DNA of 64,000 nt from JAKLKS01 sp964370855 (lineage in GTDB: Bacteria; Planctomycetota; JAJSAM01; JAKLKS01), in NCBI GenBank assembly GCA_964370855.1, contig CAYJMF010000003.1, positions 1 to 64,000 on the forward strand, read 5' to 3'. A program made the translations under genes and the position numbers. The notes below the pieces were generated by a model that did no database searches, was not told the origin of the DNA, and saw only the letters and a program-made list of their open reading frames with translations. This document shows, one piece after another, positions 43,822-50,880 of the stretch (positions are counted from its first letter, which is position 1; each line of letters starts with the position of its first letter).

Positions 43822-44241
43822 CTACCGAAGGAACCGGGAGAACCAATCCCATGTCCTCCGCCAATGTCCACGCCGCTTAAGATCCCGCCCACTGAAGTAC
43901 TCTGCCGCACGTCGCCGCTCCTCCGTTCTCCCTGCTGCAATCTCCTCCGGGGACCACTGCTCAGCCCAGAGGAACTCCCCGTTCCTGATCCAATAGTGCG
44001 ACCTGCAAGGCAACTGCCAGTTCCCTACAGAGGGGTCCAGGGTCGGCCCCGCACTCGTCACCTCGAGAGTCCAATCCGTCGGCCCGATAGGGGTCCTGAT
44101 CTTCGTGCCGCAGCCACAGGGGCAGATGTGGGCGGCGGCACCGAACTCCCCAGCGACGTAGAGGACACCCGGCTTCAGCTCCTGGGGCATGAGCTGGACG
44201 CGCTCTAGCACGATCCGAATCGCTCTACGGGAGCCCGACAA
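43822..44241 (-). CDS. DUF6527 family protein of a ubiquitin-like system
   Basis: A TTG at 44241 gives 139 residues; a GTG at 44211 is an alternative. The core is MPQELKPGVLYVAGEFGAAA followed by HICPCGCGTKI, the DUF6527 signature with a CxCxC zinc-type cluster, then SHYWIRNGEFLWAEQW. DUF6527 proteins are recurrent neighbours of prokaryotic E1 and multi-ubiquitin genes; their activity is unknown. The frame overlaps the E1 stop (44225) by 17 bases, which fits translational coupling. The 200 bases after it, to 43621, hold no gene. Confidence 0.82.
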   Translation of the reverse strand: MSGSRRAIRIVLERVQLMPQELKPGVLYVAGEFGAAAHICPCGCGTKIRTPIGPTDWTLEVTSAGPTLDPSVGNWQLPCRSHYWIRNGEFLWAEQWSPEEIAAGRTEERRRAAEYFSGRDLKRRGHWRRTWDWFSRFLR

Positions 44242-45409
44242 TCTTCATGTCTCCAATTTCCAGCACCGCGTGATAGTACTTCGCGTCGTCCCGGTAGAAC
44301 CCAAGTGCTTGCTTGTACTTCATGACTGCGATCGCAGCGTTCAGGGCGTTGAGTTCGGAAATCTGGATGTTCTTGTGGTACTCGTCGGCCGGAGTGTCCA
44401 CGAGGTCGGCCAGTCCCATAGCCTTCACCGCTTGGCCGTCGTCCTTCGAGTAGTACGTTGTGCGGAGCATGCCGTTCAACGGCCCCCCCCGGCGCTTGAG
44501 CCCCATCCCGACGTCGATGAAGGGGATCCCGTTCGCGAGGAGCAGATCAATTACCGAGGCGCGGGCGGAACCCTTGTCGACGCAAATGAATGCGAATGTC
44601 ACTCCCCTCACGTCTTCGGCGCACGAGGCATCGAGGAATTTCGAGACGACGGTCAGGCCGTGTCGGAAGTTCTCGTAGCGACTTCCATAGACATCTGTCT
44701 TGGACCTCCCCAGTTCATCTTCGCCCAGGCGCCCCGGCGATCTGTACGCGTTGTGGACATGGAACCCGTCGCCATCGAATGCCCGGATCTCCCGTACCGG
44801 GGTCTTCACCAGGAAATCGAGAACATAGGCCCCCGTGCCCCCGAGACCAACGACGGCCACGACCTCGTCCTTGAACCGCGACGTCAGGTCCGTGATGTCG
44901 GCCCGGCTCGTTAGCGTGTCATGGAACTTGAACATTGGGTTCAGCACGGCGACCTCCTTTCCGGCCTTGAAGGTCAGCGGGGAGGCGTCCTTGTACTTGG
45001 CCATGGCGGGGCCCGAGACGACTCCAACGTAACTCTCGATCTTGTCGAAGAAGTCAGCGAACTTCCCGGTGCCGCGGGGCTTGTTGGAGAAGGAGCGACG
45101 CACGACCACATCCCTGCAGGCCTCGCTGAGTACGATCCCTGCTCCACCTCCACCGAGGTTGGGAATCGGCTTCCCGTCTAGGCCGTGCGGCTCGGATCCG
45201 GCAAAGAACACCTGGTGGTCCGTCTGGGTGACCCGTTCCTGATCGACGAACTCCAACTTCGCGACGAGGGCACCCCACTGCAGGTTTCCCTCCAGGTCCA
45301 GATAGGGGATGTCACGCACCACGAGGTGGTTGGAGTCGACGGCTACGGCGTACCCCTTGGTGACAAGCCGGGCGAGATCGTCGTTACGATTGACCAGTCG
45401 CTGAAACAC
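44225..45409 (-). CDS. ThiF-family E1-like adenylyltransferase with DUF6791-type N-terminal domain
   Basis: A GTG start inside the upstream gene gives 394 residues. The first 165 match the DUF6791 layout seen fused to bacterial E1s (LVTKGYAVAVDSNHLVVRDI, FFAGSEPHGLDGKPI). From about residue 175 the ThiF domain has the nucleotide loop VVAVVGLGGTGAYVLDFLVK, the acidic Mg-binding strand IRAFDGDGFHVHNAYRSPGR near 207-226, and DASCAEDVRGVTFAFICVDK near 258-277. E1 enzymes adenylate the C-terminus of a ubiquitin-like protein. I cannot assign a catalytic Cys with confidence. The Ubl gene lies directly upstream, overlapping by 26 bases. Confidence 0.88.
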   Translation of the reverse strand: MFQRLVNRNDDLARLVTKGYAVAVDSNHLVVRDIPYLDLEGNLQWGALVAKLEFVDQERVTQTDHQVFFAGSEPHGLDGKPIPNLGGGGAGIVLSEACRDVVVRRSFSNKPRGTGKFADFFDKIESYVGVVSGPAMAKYKDASPLTFKAGKEVAVLNPMFKFHDTLTSRADITDLTSRFKDEVVAVVGLGGTGAYVLDFLVKTPVREIRAFDGDGFHVHNAYRSPGRLGEDELGRSKTDVYGSRYENFRHGLTVVSKFLDASCAEDVRGVTFAFICVDKGSARASVIDLLLANGIPFIDVGMGLKRRGGPLNGMLRTTYYSKDDGQAVKAMGLADLVDTPADEYHKNIQISELNALNAAIAVMKYKQALGFYRDDAKYYHAVLEIGDMKIVGLP

Positions 45410-45635
45410 TGAAGACCATCCCGTCCTTGACCTTCACCAATCCGCCCGGGGCGAGGATGCCCTCGGGCTTGTTCCCTTGTCCCTTCGTGTACTTGACCGT
45501 GTAGGTGACCTCGGGGTGCTGCTCGAAGTCGGGGACCTCAAACCGGACAACATCGGCGTAGGTGATGTCATCCTTCGGCCACTCATGCGCCTTGCCCTCC
45601 ACGTAAATCATGACCAGCTTTTTCGTGTCCGCCAT
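45384..45635 (-). CDS. Single-domain multi-ubiquitin-type (ubiquitin-like) protein
   Basis: The ATG at 45635 follows GGAGG at seven bases; the product is 83 residues. It matches one Multi_ubiq unit: VMIYVEGKAHEWPKDDITYA, EVTYTVKYTKGQGNKPEGIL, then VKVKDGMVFSVSATG. Most relatives carry several tandem units; here there is one. The chain ends ATGQS, without the terminal Gly-Gly expected for conjugation, so it may need trimming or act non-covalently. It heads the cassette with the E1 and DUF6527 genes. Confidence 0.82.
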   Translation of the reverse strand: MADTKKLVMIYVEGKAHEWPKDDITYADVVRFEVPDFEQHPEVTYTVKYTKGQGNKPEGILAPGGLVKVKDGMVFSVSATGQS

Positions 45636-45656
45636 TGCCGTGCCTCCTAGCTTGCA

Positions 45657-45676
45657 CGGGGGGCGGTGGCCCCCCG
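45657..45676 (-). promoter_or_regulatory. GC-rich hairpin in the leader of the ubiquitin-like cassette
   Basis: A perfect 8-bp stem (CGGGGGGC / GCCCCCCG) with a four-base loop lies 22 bases before the ATG at 45635, just upstream of the ribosome-binding site. It may control translation or act as an attenuator. Confidence 0.4.
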
Positions 45677-45984
45677 ATATGGACGCGGATGTACTTTCCA
45701 ACGGATGAACGACGCCAATGCGCCACTCCCTGGGGTGACGGACCCTGGGCCCGCTTCTCCCAGCCCCAGAGACAACCAAGATGTCAATCGTACTCCATGG
45801 TGAGCATGCGGTCCGGGTGGGACCCGGGCCCGGCTCCCCGAAGCTTCGACCAGTCGACCGGAGCTTCGGCACGAGAACCCAGGCCTTGGACTCACGCCTC
45901 GCTGCACACCGCTGCGCTTACGTCCCAAGCCCTCCCTGGCCCCGTGTGTTCCCGCCAATCAATCGCCTCCAACAAGGAGACATC

Positions 45985-46044
45985 ATGTCCGACTTCAAGA
46001 AGCGTCTCTCTATCGCTGCCCATCCGACCAATCGCCCCTCCTAA
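45985..46044 (+). CDS. Possible 19-residue peptide
   Basis: AAGGAG lies five bases before an ATG that opens MSDFKKRLSIAAHPTNRPS and a TAA. The ribosome-binding site is among the best in the window and the sequence lies in an AT-richer patch of the 537-bp gap 45636-46172. It could be a leader peptide or small gene before the sigma-54 activator, or the remains of a longer gene. The same frame is open upstream from 45781 with poor protein character. Nothing else is seen in this gap except the hairpin at 45657-45676. Confidence 0.35.
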   Translation: MSDFKKRLSIAAHPTNRPS

Positions 46045-46172
46045 CGCCAATCTCGGGCCAATCAACCCACGGCTGGGAGGGGGGAGAGCGGAGAGGGGAG
46101 CACTCCGGTACTACAATTCTGATAGAGTTTCTACCTCTGTCGGTTGGATGATGCGGAGATAGGAGCACCCCC

Positions 46173-48068
46173 ATGCCCCCCTTCACCGGCGGCTTCGACC
46201 TCACCTGCTGCTGGACCACGGTCCGGGCCCAGCGGCCCGGCCGCTGGACCATCGGCTCCGCCGCGGCCGCCTGCGAGGAGGCCGCCGCCGGCCCCAGCCT
46301 CCACCCGGAGTTCCTCGACCGGGTGCGCCAACGGTTCTGGCACCTCCCCCGCTGGCGGTGGTTCACCGACGAGGAGGTGGGGCGCCTGTGTTCCTCCCGG
46401 GGGCGCGGCCTGTTCGACCTCCTGAGGGAAGACCTTCCCGCGGGCCTCGAGCGCATCTTCTCCGTCCGCGAGGACCTCCTCATGGCCAGCCTCCTGGCCC
46501 GCTTCGCCAACCCGCGCCGCTGCCTCATCCTCTCCTCCCCCGTGGCGGAGTTCTTCGAGCCGGCCTGGGACATCGGTTCCTACATCCGCCTCCTCGAACG
46601 CGCCGAGGCCGTCCGCGCCGCCCAGGGGGACCTCCCCACCGTCGCGGCCGTAGGCGAGGCCCTCTACCAGCTCAACCGGGACCTGCTCGGCCTCCTCGAG
46701 CGGGACGGGCTCCACGCCTGCCCCTCCTGCCCCAACATCCCCCTCGTCCGGGACGGGATCCGGGACCTCCTCGATCGCCACGGGGGAAGCCCCCGCCCCG
46801 GCCTGGAACTGGTCCCCCTCGAACTGAAGCGGCGCTTCCCCATGGAGTTCCTGGAGTTCGCCGAGGGGACGGCGGCCCTCCGGCAGGACCCGGCGACCCT
46901 GTTCATGGGCGTCTCCTTCGGTCGGGTGCGCGCCTACTGGAAGGTCGTGCGCGCGGCCCGCGGGAGCCGTGACACGGGGATGCTGCTGCTCGGCCCCCCG
47001 GGGGCCGGCAAGGAGCCCCTCGCCCGCGCGGCCCACGGCGCCTGCCCCGAGCGCCGGGGCGGAGTCTTCCACGCCGTGAGCGGGGCCAACCTCCGGGGGG
47101 CCATGGTGGAGAGCGAACTCCTGGGCCACCGCAGGGGGGCCTACACGGGGGCCACTACCGACCGGCCCGGGGCCTTCCGGCAGGCCCACCGGGGGACGCT
47201 CTTCCTCGACGAGGTGGGCGACCTCCCGGCCACGGTGCAGGCGGGGCTGCTCCGGGTCCTGCAGGAGAAGGCGGTCCGGCCCATGGGGAGCGACCAGAAC
47301 CCGATTCCCGTGGACGTGCGCGTGGTGGCGGCCACCAACACGAACTTCGCAGAGGCCCTGGCGGCGGGCCGCTTCCGGAGGGACCTCTACGACCGGCTGG
47401 CGCAGGAGGTGGTGGAGGTGCCAGGGCTGCGCCGCCAGGACGTCAACCTCCCGTCGATGCTGGAGACGCTTCTCGGGCGCATGGCGCAGCAGCCCGGGGG
47501 CCTCCCGTACTTCTTCCGGGGCGGCGCCCGGGAGATGCTCCTCGACCGGGAATGGCCGGGAAACGTGCGGGAACTCATCGCGACCCTCCAGCGGGCGGCC
47601 ATCCGGTCCCGGTCGGGTGCCCTGGACGAGGCCGTCGTCCAGGATGCCCTGGACTCCAACCTCCCCCACCTCGTCCCCGTCTCCCCCCCGACGTTCCCCC
47701 TGGCCGCCGGTCCGCCGCCGGCTGCCCTCCCGCCAGGCGCCACCGCGGCGGCGGCCAACCCCGACGGTCTGCCAGGTGACCCGCCGGCGACGCTCAACCC
47801 CTCGCCGGACACCGTGCGCCGCTGGTTCCTCGACCACCCCGTCCCCAGGGGGGATACCGGCCACCTCTCCCGGCTGACGGCATCCTTCAAGCGCAGCGTC
47901 GTCCTGGCGCTGGCCCGGGAGGGGAACCACCGGAGGACCCTGGGGGAGATCGCGCGCCTGGTGGGGGCCTCCCAGGGGGCCCTTACGACCTTCCTCGGGC
48001 CCGAGGCGCTCGAGCGCATCGAGGGGCGGGTGTACGTGCGGAGCGACGGCTACCCGCTCCCGGGGTAG
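46173..48068 (+). CDS. Sigma-54-dependent AAA+ transcriptional activator
   Basis: The 631-residue protein has an unrecognised 250-residue N-terminal sensor-like region. The enhancer-binding-protein AAA+ core follows: Walker A LLLGPPGAGKEPLARAAHGA near 270-290, the sigma-54 contact loop ELLGHRRGAYTGATT near 314-328 (GAYTGA), Walker B GTLFLDEVGDLPATVQ near 341-356, VVAATNTNF, and PGNVRELIATLQRA near 461. After a Pro/Ala-rich linker, the C-terminus has a helix-turn-helix (RTLGEIARLVGASQGALTTF). The Walker A carries GKE where GKT/GKE both occur. It stands at the head of the tail-gene region, so sigma-54 control of that region is plausible. Confidence 0.92.
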   Translation: MPPFTGGFDLTCCWTTVRAQRPGRWTIGSAAAACEEAAAGPSLHPEFLDRVRQRFWHLPRWRWFTDEEVGRLCSSRGRGLFDLLREDLPAGLERIFSVREDLLMASLLARFANPRRCLILSSPVAEFFEPAWDIGSYIRLLERAEAVRAAQGDLPTVAAVGEALYQLNRDLLGLLERDGLHACPSCPNIPLVRDGIRDLLDRHGGSPRPGLELVPLELKRRFPMEFLEFAEGTAALRQDPATLFMGVSFGRVRAYWKVVRAARGSRDTGMLLLGPPGAGKEPLARAAHGACPERRGGVFHAVSGANLRGAMVESELLGHRRGAYTGATTDRPGAFRQAHRGTLFLDEVGDLPATVQAGLLRVLQEKAVRPMGSDQNPIPVDVRVVAATNTNFAEALAAGRFRRDLYDRLAQEVVEVPGLRRQDVNLPSMLETLLGRMAQQPGGLPYFFRGGAREMLLDREWPGNVRELIATLQRAAIRSRSGALDEAVVQDALDSNLPHLVPVSPPTFPLAAGPPPAALPPGATAAAANPDGLPGDPPATLNPSPDTVRRWFLDHPVPRGDTGHLSRLTASFKRSVVLALAREGNHRRTLGEIARLVGASQGALTTFLGPEALERIEGRVYVRSDGYPLPG

Positions 48069-48141
48069 CGGCGGGCGCGCGGGTTCAACATCCAGTTGAT
48101 GGCGTTGCGGATCCCCCTGGCCCGGGGGCCGGTGACGCGCC

Positions 48142-48157
48142 TGGCACGGGGTATGTT
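48142..48157 (+). promoter_or_regulatory. Possible sigma-54 (-24/-12) promoter
   Basis: TGGCACGGGGTATGTT matches the -24 element TGGCACG exactly. The -12 element reads ATGTT where TTGCW is expected, with the usual four-base spacer. It lies 56 bases before the tape-measure fragment, directly after a sigma-54 activator gene. Confidence 0.4.
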
Positions 48158-48190
48158 CGAAAGTTGTGGTCTGAGTCTGGGAAGAAAGGC

Positions 48191-48254
48191 GGCGTATCCT
48201 CTCGGTTGATCGATGGCCGAGATCCGCCCCACCGAGGGGCAGAAAGGATACGCC
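48191..48254. repeat. Long inverted repeat across the tape-measure fragment start
   Basis: GGCGTATCCT at 48191-48200 pairs with AGGATACGCC at 48245-48254, and the adjoining CTCGGT (48201-48206) pairs with ACCGAG (48231-48236), giving 16 paired bases with one 8-base bulge. The ATG at 48213 lies in the loop. It may be an element end or scar, an operator, or an mRNA structure masking translation. Confidence 0.6.
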
Positions 48255-48956
48255 GTGGAGACGAGAGTAGCGGAGGTCGACCGCCACGACGCCATTCTCC
48301 GCTCCCTCACCGCGGCCCAGGTCCGGGGGGACCTCACTGAGGAGCAGGCCCTCTCCCGGAAGAACGCCGCCTACGAGGCCCACATCGACCTCCGGCTCGC
48401 CATCCAGCGGGAGGGCCGGGAGCGGGAACTCGCCTGGGAGGCGGGCTACCGGGAGCGGCTCCTCTCGCTCCAGATGGAGGGGGAGGCCGACGAGGCCCGC
48501 CTCGCCCGGCTCGGGACCGAGCAGCGGGTCGCGGCCCTCCAGGAGGAGACCCGCCTTCTCGTGGAGGAACTGCGGCGGCGCGGGGAGCACGCCCGGGCGC
48601 AGGAGGTCGAGAACGCCGCTGCGGCCGCCCGGGCACGCATCGAGCGCGAGGGGCGGCTCCGCGAGGCCATGGCCGGCGGCGACTTCGCCGAGGGGTTCCA
48701 GGCGCGGATCTCGAAGCTCCGCGAGGAGACCGCCGCCTGGGGCCGCCTCGGGGCGGAGATGGCCGACCTCGCCACGCAGGGGCTCTCCCAGGGGGTCACC
48801 CGGGCGCTGGAGGAGGTCGCCCGCGGGACGAAGAGCGCCAAGGAGGCATTCCGCGACTGGGCGCGGGAGTTCGCCTTCGACATCGCACGCATGATCCAGC
48901 AGGAGCTCATCTTGAAGGCCATCCTCGCGCTGTTCCCCGGCCTCTCAGAGGGAGCG
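48213..48956 (+). pseudogene. Fragment of a phage tail tape-measure protein
   Basis: About 248 residues of helical protein end in the conserved C-terminal-side segment of lambda gpH-type tape measures: LSQGVTRALEEVARGTKSAK, AFRDWAREFAFDIARMIQQE and LILKAILALFPGLS. The start lacks the large N-terminal part of tape-measure proteins, which are usually over 600 residues. After FPGLS the frame continues for 63 codons of unrelated translation antisense to the next gene. Both ends are therefore truncated, and the prophage this belongs to is not viable as a virion. Confidence 0.75.
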
Positions 48957-49584
48957 GGCCACTGCCGCCCGGCGGTGGTTCGTCTCCACCCGGAGTTGGG
49001 CTTGGCATCGCGTTCGGGCCCTGATAAGAGCGGATATCGTCGAGCAACTTTACAAGCCATGGGTCATCCCGAGGCTCTCCTTCCTCGTCGATGGTGTAGA
49101 GAACATTGGCCATCCCGAAACCACCGTACCCGCGCCTCGGGATAGCCCAGACCGAACGGTCTGCCGATGGAACCAACACGGCCTCCGATTCACTGGCGTG
49201 TGCAATGTACCCAAAGTCATCTCTGGAGTTACCGGCGGGTGGGTTGGCGCGAACACCAAGCACCGTGGAGTTCCGGTACCACCCCACAACGACCGGCTCT
49301 CCTGCTCCCGACTTTGGGGCCACCCAAACGACGAGAACCCCGGGGAGTTCACTGGCTCCGGCAGCCGCAGGGTCGATCCGGCCTAGGTTCAGGCCGTAGG
49401 TGTTGCTGTCGATGTGCGCGTATCCGTAGACCCTCCCACCTTCCGGCCAGAAGTTGAACGCCTCGTGCCCGATGTTCTCCTCGTTGTACCTGCCACCCCC
49501 CTTTGGCCGGATGTCGGCGGGTTCGTCGTGCCCGGCGTAGTCGTCCATCCACCCGATCTTCAAGAAGACCACGCGATCCGGCAT
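48957..49584 (-). pseudogene. N-terminal domain of an HNH/McrA-like restriction protein, C-terminus lost
   Basis: From an ATG at 49584 the protein reads PDRVVFLKIGWMDDYAGHDE, GHEAFNFWPEGGRVYGYAHI, GVLVVWVAPKSGAGEPVVVG and WYRNSTVLGVRA. This resembles the N-terminal region I associate with McrA/HNH-type modification-dependent endonucleases; the match is from memory. After DDPWLVKLLDDIRSYQ (about residue 190) it enters Pro/Gly-rich translation of the tape-measure DNA and stops at 48907. No HNH motif is present. The junction near 48956 truncates this gene and the tape-measure gene tail to tail. Confidence 0.5.
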
Positions 49585-49623
49585 GGGCGCTCTCCTGTCC
49601 AGTTCTCGAGGTCACCGGGTTTA

Positions 49624-49656
49624 GGGGGCCGGCACGGCTAGCGCGCGCCGGCCCCC
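49624..49656. terminator. Strong GC hairpin between element copy B and the gene starting at 49584
   Basis: A perfect 10-bp stem (GGGGGCCGGC / GCCGGCCCCC) with a 13-base loop, no T-run on either side. On the minus strand it follows the 67-nt element copy B by 30 bases and could end that transcript. Confidence 0.45.
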
Positions 49657-49686
49657 AGGTGGCGGGATCGGGGAGGACGGTGCAGT

Positions 49687-49753
49687 CCTTTACGCCTCCG
49701 CTTCTTTGGAGAATAGGGATGAGGTGAGAAGGCGGGGCGACCCAATCTCCGTC
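49687..49753 (-). ncRNA. 67-nt structured element, copy B
   Basis: This copy has the same length and orientation as copy A at 8944-9010. It begins GACGGAGATTGGGTCGC and ends GGAGGCGTAAAGG, and overall 43 of 67 bases agree, concentrated at the two ends. The middle pairs GCC with GGC and CCGC-c-TTC with GAAGCGG around a 23-nt loop containing CATCCCTA. A TAGGAT-like hexamer lies upstream (plus-strand 49763-49768). Within 49585-49867 nothing else but the GC hairpin at 49624-49656 is seen. Confidence 0.5.
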
Positions 49754-49867
49754 GCCACGGATCCTACCTCGACCTGCCGGGTGCGATCCACCACGGTCCA
49801 TCGGATGGCGGGCCCTGGCCGGCGTCCCCCGCAGGCGGTACCCTGCGGAGGGTCCGGAGACGACGCG

Positions 49868-50260
49868 ATGCCTCGACTGAAGAAGACCTTCCCGTGCGGC
49901 CACCTGGGCTTCGGCTCCCTCTGCCACGCCTACCGGGAGAAGGTGCGCGCCCGGGAGCGGGAGGAATCCGCGCAGCGGGACTCCCGGGCCGCGAAGCAGG
50001 CGGTCCTGCAGGCCGCCCCCATCCCGCTCGACGGGCTCCCCTTCCCGGTCGCCCAGAAGGCCCTCGAGGCCATCGAGGCGGTCACCACGGGCCGGCCCTG
50101 GCAGGACTTCAAGGGGAAGAAGATCGAGTCCCGCCGCGGCCTCCGCGTCGTCGTCCCCCTCGGGTGGTCCTACCGGCTCCTGTTCAGGTGGAACGGAAAC
50201 GAAGGTCTGGTTCCCGAAGTGGCACTCAGCCACGAGGCGTACAACGGCTTGTTCGCCTGA
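49868..50260 (+). CDS. RelE/ParE-like toxin with N-terminal zinc-finger-like motif
   Basis: The 130-residue protein starts MPRLKKTFPCGHLGFGSLCH, a CGH-x-G-x-G-x-x-CH motif seen at the front of certain ParE-like proteins; the fourth ligand is Tyr here rather than Cys. A helical linker (RAREREESAQRDSRAAKQAV) leads to a RelE/ParE-like part: LPFPVAQKALEAIEAVTTG, KKIESRRGLRVVVPLGWSYR and EVALSHEAYNGLF. Such toxins cut mRNA or poison gyrase; relatives with this N-terminus are found without an obvious antitoxin, as here. It lies between phage tail remnants. Confidence 0.65.
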   Translation: MPRLKKTFPCGHLGFGSLCHAYREKVRAREREESAQRDSRAAKQAVLQAAPIPLDGLPFPVAQKALEAIEAVTTGRPWQDFKGKKIESRRGLRVVVPLGWSYRLLFRWNGNEGLVPEVALSHEAYNGLFA

Positions 50261-50309
50261 GTGAGGCCGGTGCGGGGAGACGCACCCGAGGTGCTACGCT
50301 CCTGCTTCC

Positions 50310-50837
50310 ATGAATGACCCTGCGGCGGGTCCGCTCACCAGGTTCCTGTCGGAAGACCACGCCCGGCTCGATGGCCTCCTCCGGCCCACGGCCGTGGATC
50401 CAGGAGGCGTGGACGCCTCCGCCTTCGATGAGTTCCGCCGGGGGCTGCTCCGCCACATCGGGATGGAGGAGAAGGTCCTTCTCCCCGAGGCGACACGGCG
50501 GCGGGGAGGCAAGCCCCTACCCGCGGCGGAGCGACTCCGTACCGACCACTCTGCGCTGGCCACCCTCCTCGTCACCACGCCGACGCCTGCCATCGTGGAG
50601 ACGATCCGGCGGATCCTGGAGGACCACAACCCCGTGGAGGAGGGACCCGCCGGCGTCTACGCCGAGGTTGAGCGCCTACTGTCTGCCGAAGAAGCCGTGG
50701 CCCTCGTTGCCCGCCTTCGTATACGGGACGAGCCTCCCGTCTCTCCGTATTCGGACAACCCCCGGGTACTGGAACGCGTGCGCGCCCTCGTTGAGAAGTA
50801 CCGCGTCGCCTCGGACGGCGAAGCTCCGAATCCGTAG
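50310..50837 (+). CDS. Hemerythrin-like domain protein
   Basis: The 175-residue protein has the four-helix hemerythrin pattern: LTRFLSEDHARLDGLLRP, LRRHIGMEEKVLLPEATRRR-like HxxxEE helix (LLRHIGMEEKVLLPEA), LRTDHSALATLLVTTPT, and ILEDHNPVEEGPAGVYAEVE, giving the His/Glu ligands of a di-iron site. These proteins sense or bind oxygen or repair iron centres. Its place inside a phage-tail remnant suggests cargo or later insertion. A short C-terminal helix follows. Confidence 0.85.
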   Translation: MNDPAAGPLTRFLSEDHARLDGLLRPTAVDPGGVDASAFDEFRRGLLRHIGMEEKVLLPEATRRRGGKPLPAAERLRTDHSALATLLVTTPTPAIVETIRRILEDHNPVEEGPAGVYAEVERLLSAEEAVALVARLRIRDEPPVSPYSDNPRVLERVRALVEKYRVASDGEAPNP

Positions 50838-50880
50838 CACGGGGCTGGAACGACCCTCCCGCCCCCTCAATCCTTGATAG

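Noticed and set aside
46131..48590. Long minus-strand frame opposite the sigma-54 activator
   Set aside because: The plus strand carries all AAA+ motifs in order; the opposite frame is Gly/Pro/Arg/Glu-rich with none.
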